Assembly (NCBI RefSeq): GCF_005543295.1
Contig: NZ_SRSG01000010.1
Location: forward strand, 235,610-299,609
Direction: 5' to 3'
Length of the DNA stretch: 64,000 nt
Origin: Halalkalirubrum salinum
Lineage (GTDB): Archaea; Halobacteriota; Halobacteria; Halobacteriales; Haloferacaceae
Below the pieces are notes generated by a model. That model had not been told where the DNA came from. It saw nothing but the letters and a program-made list of their open reading frames with translations, and ran no database searches. The position numbers and the translations under genes were made by a program. Of the stretch, positions 16,353-26,566 are shown in pieces. The first letter of the stretch is position 1. Each line of letters starts with the position of its first letter.

Positions 16353-17375
16353 ATGAACGACGAGGCGGCTGTTCCGTGCGTTCGCGTCCCACGAACCGAC
16401 GGCGAAAAGACGCGACAGGCGCTCGCAACCGCAGACCTGCTCGACACGGAGCACGAGATCACCGTCGACGGTGAGACGCTCTACATCCCGGTCGTCGACC
16501 CTGAATCAGTTTCCGACGACTATGACATCGTCCACCGTTCAGCCGAGCAGCGCAGCTCTCCGAAGTCACCGGCTGAGCTGCTCGGGTACGAGCCCTCGAT
16601 CGAACGCCTCGGGGATCTGGTGATCCTCGACGAGGACGACCCCGATCGAGCCAGAGAGATCGCCGACGCGGTCGTCGACTCACACGTTCCCGCGCGGGCG
16701 GTGTTGAACCGAGCCTCGCCGATTCAAGGCGAGCTTCGGGTCCGCGAGTGGGACGTGTGCTACGTCGACCCGGATGTCCTGGGCGATCGATCGCCAACAG
16801 AAACGATTCATCGCGAATACGGCCACGAGTTCGAACTCGACGTCGCGTCGGTGTACTTCTCACCACGGTTGGCAACCGAGCGCCACCGCGTGATCGAGCA
16901 GATCGAACCGGGTGAACAGGTGTTCGACATGTTCGCTGGTGTTGGTCCGTTTGCGATCCCGGCCGCGAGTCAGGGCGCGACGGTGATCGCGGTCGATCTC
17001 AACGAGACCGCGGTCGAGTACCTGCGCCGAAACGCCGACAGAAACGACGTGGCCGATCGCATCCAGGCGATCCACGGCGACGTCCGCGAGGTCGCCGCCG
17101 AGTACGAGAACTGGGCCGACCGGATTGTAATGAACCTCCCACATAGCGCCGAGGAGTTCGTTGAGACGGCGATCGGACTGGCCGGCGAAACGTGCGTGAT
17201 CCACTATTACGACATCCAGCCGGACGACGATCCGTTCGACGCGGGGATTGAGGCGATCCGATCGGCTGCTGGGGATGAGTACGAGATTTCGGTGCTTGAG
17301 GAGCGGGCCGTGCGATCGTACGCGCCACACGAAGAGAATATTTGTCTGGATGTGCGACTCGATCGGCGGACGTGA
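16353..17375 (+). CDS. trm5: tRNA (guanine(37)-N1)-methyltransferase Trm5
   Basis: A 340-residue archaeal Trm5. The N-terminal part gives the D1 and D2 domains. The SAM-binding motif is 'VFDMFAGVGPFAIPA' (about residues 192-206), followed by 'VIAVDLNETAVEYL' and the catalytic motif 'MNLPHSAEEF'. The enzyme methylates N1 of G37 beside the anticodon to prevent frameshifting. Fittingly, a tRNA gene lies 88 bases downstream. Length and motifs are normal. Confidence 0.9.
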   Translation: MNDEAAVPCVRVPRTDGEKTRQALATADLLDTEHEITVDGETLYIPVVDPESVSDDYDIVHRSAEQRSSPKSPAELLGYEPSIERLGDLVILDEDDPDRAREIADAVVDSHVPARAVLNRASPIQGELRVREWDVCYVDPDVLGDRSPTETIHREYGHEFELDVASVYFSPRLATERHRVIEQIEPGEQVFDMFAGVGPFAIPAASQGATVIAVDLNETAVEYLRRNADRNDVADRIQAIHGDVREVAAEYENWADRIVMNLPHSAEEFVETAIGLAGETCVIHYYDIQPDDDPFDAGIEAIRSAAGDEYEISVLEERAVRSYAPHEENICLDVRLDRRT

Positions 17376-17463
17376 CGGTGGAGATCGATCGCAGCGTATG
17401 TTTCGCAACTCTTATTTAATCGATTGGGGTACTATGGAGTAGACACCGATCGATCGGTGGCGT

Positions 17464-17536
17464 GCCGGAGTAGCTCAGCTGGCAGAGCGAATCCTTCGTA
17501 AGGATTAGGCCGAGGGTTCAAATCCCTCCTCCGGCT
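17464..17536 (+). tRNA. tRNA-Thr (anticodon CGT)
   Basis: A 73-base cloverleaf. The acceptor stem pairs GCCGGAG with CTCCGGC. The D arm is GCTC-AGCTGGCA-GAGC. The anticodon arm is AATCC-TTCGTAA-GGATT with anticodon CGT at the centre of its loop, and the T arm is GAGGG-TTCAAAT-CCCTC. It reads ACG threonine codons. There is no intron, CCA is not encoded, and the discriminator base is T. Confidence 0.95.
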
Positions 17537-17721
17537 CTTTTGTCGAACAAAGTGAGGCGAAGAGCTAGCAGTTTGATCTGGATCGGAGAACATAACAAAG
17601 CAAAGTGACTCAGTTCAAATCACCGCCGAGTTTTATCATCGAACGCACGCCGCTCATCGATCCCGACCATGGACGCGATAAAAATACCCGGCCAAAGTGA
17701 ACACAGGAGAGATGTAGAGCA
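17537..17721. other. Intergenic region upstream of the transporter operon
   Basis: About 185 bases with no supported gene. The transporter ATG (17722) follows 'agagatgtagagcaatg'. No clear operator was found. Confidence 0.4.
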
Positions 17722-19179
17722 ATGTCAACAGATACCAAGACAGCACGTGCGGAGTGGGGTACCCGATTTGGGTTCCTCATGGCAATGATCGGCGCTATGG
17801 TCGGCGCTGGAAATGTCTGGCGGTTCCCCTTCGTAATGGGACAAAATGGCGGCGGTGCGTTCATCGTCGCGTTTGTGACACTGCTTTTTTTCATAGCCGT
17901 ACCAGGACTGATAGCCGAGACGGCGTTCGGTCGGTACACAAAAAAGGGAGTCATCGGATCGTTCAGGGAGGTGCTTGGCCCCGGTGGCGCGGTCGGTCTC
18001 GGCGTAGTGGTGGTGATGGTTAACATTGCGTTGATGTCGTATTACTCGCCGCTGATTGGATGGACGATGTACTACGCTGGGCACTCGCTGTTGTTTAGCT
18101 TCACGTCAGCGGGCTTCGAGGCCGAAGCGTTCATGAACGCCTTCTTTGCGAACTCCGCGCTCATGATCGGCTTACACACCGTCGTGATGGCGACAGTCGC
18201 TGCAGTCCTGTTATTGGGTATCAAACGCGGGGTTGAGCGTATCGTCGTCGTTGCCGTGCCCGCGATGGTCATCTCGCTTTTTATTATGGTGATCCGTGGG
18301 ATTACCTTGCCAGGAGCAACCGAAGGGTTAGCCTTCGCGTTCAGCATCGACTGGGTGTACCTCACATACAGCAGTACGTGGATCGAAGCACTCGGCCAAG
18401 CACTGTTTTCCACCGGTCTCGGGTGGGGGATCGCGCTCACAGTTGGAAGCTACCTGCGTGAGTACGACGACGTCCCGCTTGGCGGCGGTGTGTTCACTGC
18501 GATCGGCGAATCCAGCATCGGGATCCTCGCTGCGTTGGCGATTTTTCCGATCATCTTCGCCGTTGGTGTCGAACCCGACGCCGGAGCGGGTCTCGCGTTT
18601 GTTTCGCTCGTGCAGGTCTTCCCCGAGATACCGCTGGGTGGTGTAATCGGGATCATGTTCTTCGGGGGGTTTTTCCTCGCAACGTTCACCTCCGGGCTTG
18701 TGATCACCGAGGTAACTGTGACGACAATCAGTGAGGAGACCCGGCTCAGTCGCCGCGGGACCGTCCTTACCGTCTGTACCGGGATCTGGGCGCTGGGACT
18801 GCCGAGCGCGTACTCGGTCGACTTCCTCGACTTCGTGGACGTAACATTCGCGAACTGGGGACTCCCGCTGGCGACGCTTTGTATCCTGTTTGCGATCGGC
18901 TGGGTCATGGGTCCAGAACGACTTCGGCATCTGGCAGTGAACCGCAACGCAGGGATCCACATTGGATCGTGGTGGGATCCGGTCGTCAAATACCTGACCC
19001 CGACGCTTCTCGTGTTCATCATGGGGTATTTCGCCTACGATCAGTTTGGCTCGGACGTCATGATCGCCGGGATGGTCGTGCTTGTGGCGTTCCCGGTGGC
19101 CGGATATGCGATTATGTCCGTGGCCGACGGAGGAAGACAGACGTCGACAGCGGTTGACGCCCCAGGAGGTGACGACTGA
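17722..19179 (+). CDS. Sodium-dependent transporter (NSS family)
   Basis: A 485-residue neurotransmitter:sodium symporter homologue with about twelve membrane helices. Helix 1 has the diagnostic 'GAMVGAGNVWRFPFVMGQNGGGAF', the sodium and substrate site. Prokaryotic members import amino acids with Na+. Its stop overlaps a small membrane gene, and a proline-racemase-type gene follows. The substrate may therefore be proline, hydroxyproline or a related imino acid; this is inferred from context only. Confidence 0.88.
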   Translation: MSTDTKTARAEWGTRFGFLMAMIGAMVGAGNVWRFPFVMGQNGGGAFIVAFVTLLFFIAVPGLIAETAFGRYTKKGVIGSFREVLGPGGAVGLGVVVVMVNIALMSYYSPLIGWTMYYAGHSLLFSFTSAGFEAEAFMNAFFANSALMIGLHTVVMATVAAVLLLGIKRGVERIVVVAVPAMVISLFIMVIRGITLPGATEGLAFAFSIDWVYLTYSSTWIEALGQALFSTGLGWGIALTVGSYLREYDDVPLGGGVFTAIGESSIGILAALAIFPIIFAVGVEPDAGAGLAFVSLVQVFPEIPLGGVIGIMFFGGFFLATFTSGLVITEVTVTTISEETRLSRRGTVLTVCTGIWALGLPSAYSVDFLDFVDVTFANWGLPLATLCILFAIGWVMGPERLRHLAVNRNAGIHIGSWWDPVVKYLTPTLLVFIMGYFAYDQFGSDVMIAGMVVLVAFPVAGYAIMSVADGGRQTSTAVDAPGGDD

Positions 19180-19499
19180 TGACGACGTTGTCGCTCGAAG
19201 CGCTGACGATGCTCGGCTTCACGCTGGTTGCATTCTACGGGGTCGCCGGATGGGCGCTCATTCGCACCCTTCGACAGGAGGGCCAAAAAGTAGAACTGAT
19301 AGAAGGCCAGGGCCGTGTTGACACGTACTCACCGAAAGGGCTGGCAGCGCTGGGCAAATGGATAGACGCTCACCCTGATGATCCATACGCTGAAGAGGCC
19401 CGTGAACAGTACAACGAGTGCGTCGAGGCGCTCCAGACGATCGATCAGCCGTTCTACGACTGGTCGGACACCGAAATAAAATCGCTCGATCGGAAATAG
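19179..19499 (+). CDS. Small membrane subunit accompanying the NSS transporter
   Basis: A 106-residue protein with one N-terminal membrane helix (about residues 10-30) and a soluble acidic tail ('ALGKWIDAHPDDPYAEEAREQYNE'). Its ATG overlaps the transporter stop (TGATG), so the two are translationally coupled. Small one-helix partners are known for bacterial NSS transporters (MetS with MetP). This protein is in the same position, so an accessory role is likely but unproven. Confidence 0.6.
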   Translation: MTTLSLEALTMLGFTLVAFYGVAGWALIRTLRQEGQKVELIEGQGRVDTYSPKGLAALGKWIDAHPDDPYAEEAREQYNECVEALQTIDQPFYDWSDTEIKSLDRK

Positions 19500-19502
19500 A
19501 GC

Positions 19503-20495
19503 ATGCAAACTGAGATTCTTGTCGAGACGATAGACACCCATACTGCGGGTGAGCCGACCCGAATCGTCGTCGGCGGTATCGATCAGACGTCGCTGCGGGG
19601 CGAGTGCGTCGCCGACAAACGCGACCGGTTCAAAACGCACCACGAGGACCTCCGGGAGTTGTTGATGTGTGAACCCCGCGGACACGACGGCATGTTCGGC
19701 GCGGTGGTTGTTCAGCCGACCATACCGGCGGCAGACGTCGGGATGTTCTTTATGGATGCTGGCGGGTACCTGGACATGTGTGGTCACGGCACGATCGGTG
19801 CGATCACGGCACTCATCGAAACCGGCCAACTGCACGCGGCCGGTCAGATTGTTGTCGAGACACCCGCTGGGCTGGTCCGGACGCGGCCAACGGTTTCCGG
19901 CAGTCGAGTCAAGCGAGTCGCCGTTGAGAACGTCGACTCGTTCGTCCTCGAGAAAAAAACAGTCTCAGTCTCCGAGATTTGCGACGTTCCAGTAGATATC
20001 GTCGTCGCCGGCAACGTCTTCGCACTGGTCAATGCCGCTTCAATCGGGGTAGCGCTTGACCGTGAGGCCACCACTGAACTCATCGACCTCGGAGTCGCGA
20101 TCCGCGAGGCGATCAACAATGCTGGAGTAATAGTTAACCCATTAACACAAGATCCCCGGGAGGTATCAATTGTCGAATTGTACGAGACGGACGATGGTGT
20201 CGATCGAAACGCAGTCATCTTTGGAGATGGACAACTCGATCGCTCTCCCTGTGGGACGGGAACCTGCGCGAAAATGACGTTATTGTATGAACATGGAGCG
20301 CTTGATGTCGACGAACCCTACCACTATGAGAGTCTGCTTGGCACTAGGTTCGTTGGCCGACTCCGTGACGTAACGGAGCGAAACGGCGTCGTCGTGACTG
20401 TGCCGGAAGTGAGCGGAACCGCCTTCATCACGGGGAAGCACACGTTCTTCCGGAACGAAGATGATACACTTGGCGGCTTTTCATTATCGGCGTGA
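19503..20495 (+). CDS. Proline racemase / hydroxyproline epimerase family enzyme
   Basis: A 330-residue member of the proline racemase family. Both catalytic thiol sites are present: 'DMCGHGTIG' with the first Cys (about residue 92) and 'DRSPCGTGTCAKM' with the second (about residue 246). Two Cys point to a racemase or epimerase rather than the dehydratase, which has Thr at the second position. It inverts the alpha-carbon of proline or 4-hydroxyproline. It starts three bases after the small membrane gene. Confidence 0.87.
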   Translation: MQTEILVETIDTHTAGEPTRIVVGGIDQTSLRGECVADKRDRFKTHHEDLRELLMCEPRGHDGMFGAVVVQPTIPAADVGMFFMDAGGYLDMCGHGTIGAITALIETGQLHAAGQIVVETPAGLVRTRPTVSGSRVKRVAVENVDSFVLEKKTVSVSEICDVPVDIVVAGNVFALVNAASIGVALDREATTELIDLGVAIREAINNAGVIVNPLTQDPREVSIVELYETDDGVDRNAVIFGDGQLDRSPCGTGTCAKMTLLYEHGALDVDEPYHYESLLGTRFVGRLRDVTERNGVVVTVPEVSGTAFITGKHTFFRNEDDTLGGFSLSA

Positions 20496-20587
20496 TCGAG
20501 ACGACGAAACATTCTCAACGCTGCCTTCGACGGCCCGTATGGCCGTAGAGAGACGGGTATATGTGAAAACCCGACCATAGGAGTACA

Positions 20588-20597
20588 GAATATTTAA
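20588..20597 (+). promoter_or_regulatory. TATA box of the HTH-10 regulator
   Basis: The stretch gaatatttaa is centred about 30 bases before the ATG at 20624, the usual distance for a leaderless haloarchaeal mRNA. Confidence 0.5.
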
Positions 20598-20623
20598 AAT
20601 GTTGCTCAATAGTATCATGTGAT

Positions 20624-21358
20624 ATGAGAGCAACGACCACACAAACGGTCGAAAGCGCTCGGCTGACGCTCAAAATCTGGCATCCGAACTGCTGGACGCT
20701 CAAGGTGACCGATGAGACCGATGCGAGCCTTCTTGCACACACTGTGTACAACGCCACTGACGGACGAGTGAAAGGTCATTTCACCGCGTATGGGACAACC
20801 TTAGCAGACGTCGAAGCGCTGATCAACGCCACGCAAAATTCCTCGCTCACTGACTCGGTCGTAGTTATGCAGCGTCGTCACGGCTTCGACGGATCGACGA
20901 TCGGGCGGAACAAGGCGTGTCGTGAGCTGTTCGTTGAGTACAGTCCGACCAACACGATAAGCGACGCACTGGCTTCAGAGGGGTTCATTCAAGAGTCACC
21001 GGTCCGGGTTCGAAACGGGATGGAATACTGGTCGGTGTTCGTCCGCGACGGCGACCGCGACCGGCTTCGCGATCGGTTGGATCGACTGCGTGAAGCTGAA
21101 GACGCCAATATTACCGTTCGACGGATCACAACCGGCGAGTGCTTTACGACTGATAGTACCGACCGACTGCCGCTTTTAACCGAAAGACAACGTGAGGTGT
21201 TCGAGTTAGCCTGCGAGTACGGCTACTACTCGTGGCCCCGGAACGTGACCACACGAGAGCTCGCCGAGCACGCGGGGATATCGAAAACGACGCTGCTTGG
21301 GCACCTCAGAAAGGCCGAATCGAAGCTTCTTGATCCCGCGATTGAAGCAGTCAGCTGA
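20624..21358 (+). CDS. HTH-10 (Bat-type) transcriptional regulator
   Basis: A 244-residue haloarchaeal regulator. The C-terminal domain is the bacterio-opsin-activator type HTH ('LTERQREVFELACEYGYY', 'VTTRELAEHAGISKTTLLGHLRKAE'). The N-terminal part resembles the ligand-sensing region of this family and has no membrane segment. It lies just after the transporter-racemase operon with its own promoter, and so is the best candidate for its regulator. Similar sequences upstream and downstream of the gene (see findings) may be binding sites. Confidence 0.82.
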   Translation: MRATTTQTVESARLTLKIWHPNCWTLKVTDETDASLLAHTVYNATDGRVKGHFTAYGTTLADVEALINATQNSSLTDSVVVMQRRHGFDGSTIGRNKACRELFVEYSPTNTISDALASEGFIQESPVRVRNGMEYWSVFVRDGDRDRLRDRLDRLREAEDANITVRRITTGECFTTDSTDRLPLLTERQREVFELACEYGYYSWPRNVTTRELAEHAGISKTTLLGHLRKAESKLLDPAIEAVS

Positions 21359-21478
21359 CCAGCTCGTGAAAGGTAAAGCCCCGGATTTCCCCGCCGTATG
21401 GGCATAGAAACTTATAACTGAGTGCTGGGCAGTCGTCGAATCGAGCCTTTTTATTCACCCGCCCCCACAGAGACGGAC

Positions 21479-21973
21479 GTGAAGGAGACGTACCGTCGTG
21501 AAGAGGACCGCACCGGCTTCGACGAGACCACGAACTACCTCACGGTTACCCTCGGAAAGCTCGTGCCGACAGCACTGGCCCGGCGGGCCGTCGCAATCGA
21601 CATCGAGACCGATCGCCTGACCTACCGGCAGGGCGAGCCCGTCGAGATCACGGTGACGCTCCGCAATCGCCTTCTGGTCCCCGTCGAGGTGCCGACGCCG
21701 ACACGTCGACGCTGGAGCTGGACAGTTGATGGCGTGCTCGAAGCGACGGAAGCGCCGCGGTACGTCCGGGAGAACGCGTTCTCGTTCGCATTCCGCGCAC
21801 GCGAAGAAAAAACGGCACGAGTCGTCTGGAACGGCTGTATTCGTCGATCGGGCCCGGACGGCCTCGACCACGACGAACCAGTCAGCCGCGGTGAACACAC
21901 GATCGGCGCGTTCGTCGCGATCGGCGATCCGGGCGATCGACCAGAAGCAGAGACAACCGTTCGTATCGAGTGA
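21479..21973 (+). CDS. Haloarchaeal hypothetical protein with immunoglobulin-like fold
   Basis: About 164 residues from GTG 21479, chosen because a TATA-like tttttattc sits about 28 bases upstream (an ATG-type start at 21422 would add 19 residues). Residues 40-160 look like an intracellular beta-sandwich ('RLTYRQGEPVEITVTLRNRLLVPVEV', 'HTIGAFVAIGDPG'), as in BsuPI-like proteinase-inhibitor domains. No signal peptide is present. Function unknown. Confidence 0.6.
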   Translation: MKETYRREEDRTGFDETTNYLTVTLGKLVPTALARRAVAIDIETDRLTYRQGEPVEITVTLRNRLLVPVEVPTPTRRRWSWTVDGVLEATEAPRYVRENAFSFAFRAREEKTARVVWNGCIRRSGPDGLDHDEPVSRGEHTIGAFVAIGDPGDRPEAETTVRIE

Positions 21974-22018
21974 TCCAGCGGGGAGAAACGGGTGAGTCCT
22001 CGCGGTGCAGATGGGAGG

Positions 22019-23296
22019 TCAGTCCTCGCGGTGCAGATGACAGGCGACGACATGTCGATCGCCAGCGAGTTCGGGGGCGACCTCGTACATCGGTTCTTTT
22101 TTCGCACAGATGCTTTGATCTGCAAACGACTCGGTGAGGAGTGCCTCCGCCTCGTCGAAGCGATCGGCCGCGATGTGGTCGATCGCATCGGTAACGATCC
22201 GACCGGCCTCACCGCGGAGGTCGACATCATCGAGGAATCGCGATCGGACTGCCGAGGGCTCTCGTTCCTCGAAGTTCCGGCGTTTGACCGCCCGCTGGAA
22301 TTCGACGACTCGCCGCCACTCGTCTTCAGCGAGGTCGTACGCCTCCGGCTGGATGAGTTTCTGACACCGGGTTCGGAACCGACAGCCCGATGGCGGATTA
22401 ATCGGCGAGGGCACGTCCCCTCGAAGAACGGTCCGTCGATCGGTCGCCCGCGGGTCCGGCGCGGGAATCGCGTCGAGTAATGCCTGCGTGTACGGATGTT
22501 GGGGATTCTCGAAGAGCTCTTCTTTGTCCGCAAGTTCGACAACCTGCCCGAGGTACATGACCGCGACGCGATCGGAAATGTGCCGGATAACAGAGAGGTC
22601 GTGCGCGATGAAGAGGTACGTGAGGTTGAACTCGTCTTGGAGCTCCTGCATCGTGTTCAGTACCTGTGCCTGAATCGAGACGTCGAGCGCGCTCACCGGC
22701 TCATCGCAGACGATGAAGTCTGGGTTGACAGACAGCGCGCGAGCGAGGTTGACCCGCTGGCGCTGCCCGCCCGAGAAGGCGTGTGGATAGCGGTTGTAGT
22801 GTTGCGGGTCGAGTCCGACCTTCTCTAGGAGCTCTTTGGCCCTGGCTTCTCTGCCTTCCGGGTCGAGCATGCCGTGGGCTTTCATCGGCTCTTCGACGAT
22901 CGGACCGACCTTCATCCGCGGATCGAGCGAGGATTGAGGATCCTGGAAGATCATTTGCATGTCTTTTCGGGTCCGTCTGAGTTCCTCGCCGTCAAGTTCG
23001 GTGAGGTCAGTCCCCTTGAAGTAGATCGATCCGTCCGTGGCATCGAGCAATCGGAGGACAGTCCGTGCGAGCGTCGACTTCCCACAGCCGGACTCGCCGA
23101 CCAACCCGAGCGTCTCACCCTTGTGGATGTCGAAATTGACGTTCTCGACGGCTTTGACGTACGAAGACTCTCGCCGGACAAACGGGAATTCGCTGTCCAT
23201 CGTGAGCCCGCCGAGGAGCCCCGAGTCGTTGTTGTAATACTTCCGAAGGTTCTCGACGCGGACGAGCGGGTCGCTCTCACTGGCAGTTCGGCTCAT
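22019..23296 (-). CDS. dppF: Dipeptide/oligopeptide ABC transporter ATP-binding protein
   Basis: A 425-residue ATPase with Walker A (GESGCGKST), signature ([12 protein letters not shown]) and Walker B ('[12 protein letters not shown]'). The C-terminal oligopeptide-transporter region ('[11 protein letters not shown]') is followed by a longer acidic extension of about 100 residues, as in haloarchaeal DppF. It overlaps dppD by four bases. It is the last gene of the five-gene operon that begins at 28246. Confidence 0.88.
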   Translation of the reverse strand: MSRTASESDPLVRVENLRKYYNNDSGLLGGLTMDSEFPFVRRESSYVKAVENVNFDIHKGETLGLVGESGCGKSTLARTVLRLLDATDGSIYFKGTDLTELDGEELRRTRKDMQMIFQDPQSSLDPRMKVGPIVEEPMKAHGMLDPEGREARAKELLEKVGLDPQHYNRYPHAFSGGQRQRVNLARALSVNPDFIVCDEPVSALDVSIQAQVLNTMQELQDEFNLTYLFIAHDLSVIRHISDRVAVMYLGQVVELADKEELFENPQHPYTQALLDAIPAPDPRATDRRTVLRGDVPSPINPPSGCRFRTRCQKLIQPEAYDLAEDEWRRVVEFQRAVKRRNFEEREPSAVRSRFLDDVDLRGEAGRIVTDAIDHIAADRFDEAEALLTESFADQSICAKKEPMYEVAPELAGDRHVVACHLHRED

Positions 23297-24429
23297 CTGT
23301 CACCTCCGTCGGCCTCAGCCTCTGACTCCGTCTGGGTCAATCCTGCGCTGAAACCACCGGTCGCATCGGTCTCAAGCGGTGGGCTGGCGTCGTAGCCGAC
23401 GTCGAAAACGTCGTACTTCACACAGGCCGCATTGTGTGGTCTGTCGTTCGCTGAGAGGTCTCGTGGCTCGGGATGGACGCGCTGGCAGACCTCACGGGCC
23501 TCCGGGCACCGCGAGTGGAACCGACAGCCAGACGGCGGATTGATCGCCTCCGGCATCACCCCCTTGATCGGATCGAGCTCCTCGATCGTCTCATCGGGCC
23601 GCGGAATCGAGTTCAAAAGCGCCTGCGTGTAGGGATGTTTGGTGTTGTAAAACAGGTCGTCGACGTGGGCCTGTTCGATGATCTCGCCGAGGTACATCAC
23701 GTTCACCCGATCGCAGATCTCCGCGACAACGCTCATGTCGTGGGTCACCCAGATGAAGGCGGTGTCGTATTTCTCCTGGAGTTCGGCGACGAGTTCGAGA
23801 ATCTGCCCCTCGACGGTGACATCGAGTGCGGTCGTCGGCTCGTCGGCAATGATGAGGTCCGGGCGGCAGGCGATCGCCATCGCGATCAACACCCGCTGGC
23901 GCATCCCACCAGAGAACTGGTGTGGATACTCATCGTAGCGGTTTTCGGGATCCGGAATACCGACTTCCCTGAGCATGTCGATCGCCTCCTGTTTGGCTTC
24001 CTCCGTGGGGAGATCGCGGTTGAGTTCGATGAACTCCCGGAGCTGCCCACCGACGGTGAACACCGGGTTCAACGACTCCATCGGGTCCTGGAAGATGATC
24101 GCGATCTCGCGGCCGCGGACCTCCTTTCGCATCTCCTCTTCTGTGAGCATCTCCTCGCTTGGGCGAGGCTCGCCGTCAGGGCCTGCTTCGAGGCCGAACA
24201 GCGTCTTTTCTTTGAACGTGATCGTCCCGTCGACGATCTCGCCAGGGCTGTCGACCAACCGGAGGATGCTGCTCGTCGCGACGGACTTGCCCGCGCCGGA
24301 CTCGCCGACGAGCCCGACGATCTCGCCGGGATAGACGTCGAAGGAGATGCCGTCGACGGCCCGTACGGTTCCGTCTTCGGTGAAAAACTGTGTCTTCAAA
24401 TTGTCAACGGTGAGTAGCGGTGTAGTCAT
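23293..24429 (-). CDS. dppD: Dipeptide/oligopeptide ABC transporter ATP-binding protein
   Basis: A 378-residue ATPase with Walker A (GESGAGKS), signature ([12 protein letters not shown]), Walker B ('[12 protein letters not shown]') and an oligo_HPY tail ('[18 protein letters not shown]') whose cysteines resemble the iron-sulphur motif of some Dpp ATPases. An insert of about 20 residues lies after Walker A ('[18 protein letters not shown]'). ATG 24429 was chosen over an upstream TTG. It pairs with DppF as the ATPase heterodimer. Confidence 0.88.
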   Translation of the reverse strand: MTTPLLTVDNLKTQFFTEDGTVRAVDGISFDVYPGEIVGLVGESGAGKSVATSSILRLVDSPGEIVDGTITFKEKTLFGLEAGPDGEPRPSEEMLTEEEMRKEVRGREIAIIFQDPMESLNPVFTVGGQLREFIELNRDLPTEEAKQEAIDMLREVGIPDPENRYDEYPHQFSGGMRQRVLIAMAIACRPDLIIADEPTTALDVTVEGQILELVAELQEKYDTAFIWVTHDMSVVAEICDRVNVMYLGEIIEQAHVDDLFYNTKHPYTQALLNSIPRPDETIEELDPIKGVMPEAINPPSGCRFHSRCPEAREVCQRVHPEPRDLSANDRPHNAACVKYDVFDVGYDASPPLETDATGGFSAGLTQTESEAEADGGDR

Positions 24430-24440
24430 GGATATCAATG

Positions 24441-25436
24441 TTAGTTGTTGATCCGTGGATCGAGCGCGTCCTGGAGCCCGTCACCGAGGATGTTGAATCC
24501 GATGACGGTAAAGAGAATCGCGAGCCCTGGCCAGATGCTGAACGTTGGTGCCGGCAACATGTACCCCCGAGATTGCGAAAGCATCTGTCCCCACGAGGGA
24601 GTCGGCGGTTGTGCGCCGAAGCCGAGGAACGACAGTCCGGCAACGATAAGAATGCTCACACCAACCTGCAGGGTCGCTTGCACCAAAACCGGTGCGAAAC
24701 TGTTTGGGATGATATGCCGAAGGATGATGTGTCTATCTTTCACCCCCGCTGCCCGGGCGGCCTCAATGTAGTCCTCCTCGCGAATCGAAACGACCCGCGA
24801 TCGGATCAGGCGGTTGAACACCGGGATAGCCGTGATGCCGACGCCGATCATTGCGAAGGTCAGATTGCGGCCGAAGGCGGTCATGAACGCGATGACCAAC
24901 ACGAGGAAGGGGATCGCGTAGATCGTCTCGGTGAACCGCTGGAGCACGTCGTCGATCCAGCCGCCGTAGAATCCCGAAACCGCGCCGACGAGCGTCCCGC
25001 CGACGAGCCCGATCGCCGTCGCCATGAATCCGACCGTCATGGCGACTCGTGTGCCGTAGACAAGTCTGGTGAAGATGTCACGGCCGCGGTGGTCGGTGCC
25101 AAGCGGGTGTTCGAGGACGCCCGAGCCGAACTGGTTCTCCATGCCGACCGGGGGCAGGAGTCGGTTGACCTCGTCTGGATCTCGTTCGGGGTCATACATG
25201 ATCGCTTCGGCGATCGCGTAGTCGAAGATGTAGTAGTCGATCGCCGCAAAGAGTGCGACGAGCGTGATAAAACCGACAATGTAGATCCCGATGAGCGCGG
25301 TCGTATCGCGTTTGACCTGACTGAGCGTGTACCGCAGCCCGACACGGGATTTGACCTCGCCGGCACCGGATGCCGCTGTCGTAGTACTGTCCTGGGTGGG
25401 CTCAGTATCAGGATCGCCGCCGTGTGGCGTGCTCAT
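24441..25436 (-). CDS. dppC: Dipeptide/oligopeptide ABC transporter permease
   Basis: A 331-residue permease with a soluble N-terminus, one helix (about residues 45-68), a long external loop, and then the five-helix binding-protein-dependent transport domain. The EAA loop reads 'EAARAAGVKDRHIILRHIIPN'. The loop contains 'NQFGSGVLEHPLGTDHRGRDIFTRL', typical of DppC/OppC. It overlaps dppB by four bases and is followed by dppD. Confidence 0.88.
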   Translation of the reverse strand: MSTPHGGDPDTEPTQDSTTTAASGAGEVKSRVGLRYTLSQVKRDTTALIGIYIVGFITLVALFAAIDYYIFDYAIAEAIMYDPERDPDEVNRLLPPVGMENQFGSGVLEHPLGTDHRGRDIFTRLVYGTRVAMTVGFMATAIGLVGGTLVGAVSGFYGGWIDDVLQRFTETIYAIPFLVLVIAFMTAFGRNLTFAMIGVGITAIPVFNRLIRSRVVSIREEDYIEAARAAGVKDRHIILRHIIPNSFAPVLVQATLQVGVSILIVAGLSFLGFGAQPPTPSWGQMLSQSRGYMLPAPTFSIWPGLAILFTVIGFNILGDGLQDALDPRINN

Positions 25437-26431
25437 GTCTCATCACCATAGGTTACCCGTGGATCGATATATGCGTACGCGATGTCGGTGATGATCACAC
25501 CGACGACGTACGCCACCCCAAACATGAACGTCGTGCCCATAATCAGCTCGTAGTCCTGGTTGTTTATTGCGGTAATGATCAGCCGACCCATCCCCTGAAT
25601 CTCGAAGACGGTCTCAGTCAACACTGCCCCGCCGAGCGCGGTCGAGAGTCCGAGGCCGATGATCGTGATCACCGGCAGCTGAGCGACCTGGAAGGCGTGT
25701 TTGCGGACGATCGTTGACTCGGGAACGCCATACGCACGGGCGAGTTTAACGTACTCACCCTGCAGGGAGTCGACCATCGCGGACCGCTCGATGCGGGTGA
25801 TCTGTGCCATCTGGAGCGTGCCGAGGGCGATCATCGGCAAGAACAGGTGGTGTGCGGCGGTCCGAATTACCTGGAACTGTGTCTCGGCGCCGCGGACATC
25901 TGCGGGATCAGCCCACGGGAGAACGAGCCCCCGTGCGGGGAACCACCCGAGATAGAACGCGAAGACGATAATCAACACGAGACCGATCCAAAACGACGGC
26001 GTCGACACGCCAATGAGAGAGACAATCCGCGAGACGTGGTCTGCAGGTTTGTTACGGCGCTTCGCGGAGATAATTCCGAGCGGGATTGCCGTCGCAATCG
26101 CGAAGGCGAACGCCGAGAGCATGAGCAACAGCGTCACCGGTAGCCGAAGCATTATCATCTCGAGCACGGGACGATCGTAGTAGATGCTCAATCCGAGGTT
26201 GCCGGCCGCAACGCCTGAGAGGTACGAAAGGTACCGCTCGTGGATCGGACGATCGAGCCCGTACCTCGCCTGAATCGCCTCAACCTGCTCTTGACCGGGG
26301 TTTGGCCCCAACATGGTCTGAACGGGATCACCAGGGATCTGGTTCGCGAGGAAGAACGTGATCGTGATGATCCCGATGAGGACGGGAACCGCCTGGACGA
26401 CCCGCCAGAGTGTGTATCGCGCTAGTCCCAT
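25433..26431 (-). CDS. dppB: Dipeptide/oligopeptide ABC transporter permease
   Basis: A 332-residue permease with six membrane helices. The DppB/OppB start 'RVVQAVPVLIGIITITFFL' and 'IPGDPVQTMLG' is followed by the EAA loop ('KLARAYGVPESTIVRKHAF'). It lies 135 bases downstream of the binding-protein gene and overlaps dppC. Together with DppC it forms the membrane channel. Confidence 0.88.
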   Translation of the reverse strand: MGLARYTLWRVVQAVPVLIGIITITFFLANQIPGDPVQTMLGPNPGQEQVEAIQARYGLDRPIHERYLSYLSGVAAGNLGLSIYYDRPVLEMIMLRLPVTLLLMLSAFAFAIATAIPLGIISAKRRNKPADHVSRIVSLIGVSTPSFWIGLVLIIVFAFYLGWFPARGLVLPWADPADVRGAETQFQVIRTAAHHLFLPMIALGTLQMAQITRIERSAMVDSLQGEYVKLARAYGVPESTIVRKHAFQVAQLPVITIIGLGLSTALGGAVLTETVFEIQGMGRLIITAINNQDYELIMGTTFMFGVAYVVGVIITDIAYAYIDPRVTYGDET

Positions 26432-26566
26432 ACTATCTTGTGGTGCGTTTGTTCCGCCATGGATATAGTATCTTACGTATAGCTTGTGGCAGCTGCTAAT
26501 GTTGCCGTATCGACAGCTGTCGGCTGTGTTGCCGGTGCAAACAAAGGTGTGCGGCCTGCGGTGGCG

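Noticed and set aside
22000..22045. Direct repeat gtcctcgcggtgcagatg at the end of dppF
   Set aside because: Only two short copies, one of them inside the gene; probably a small local duplication.
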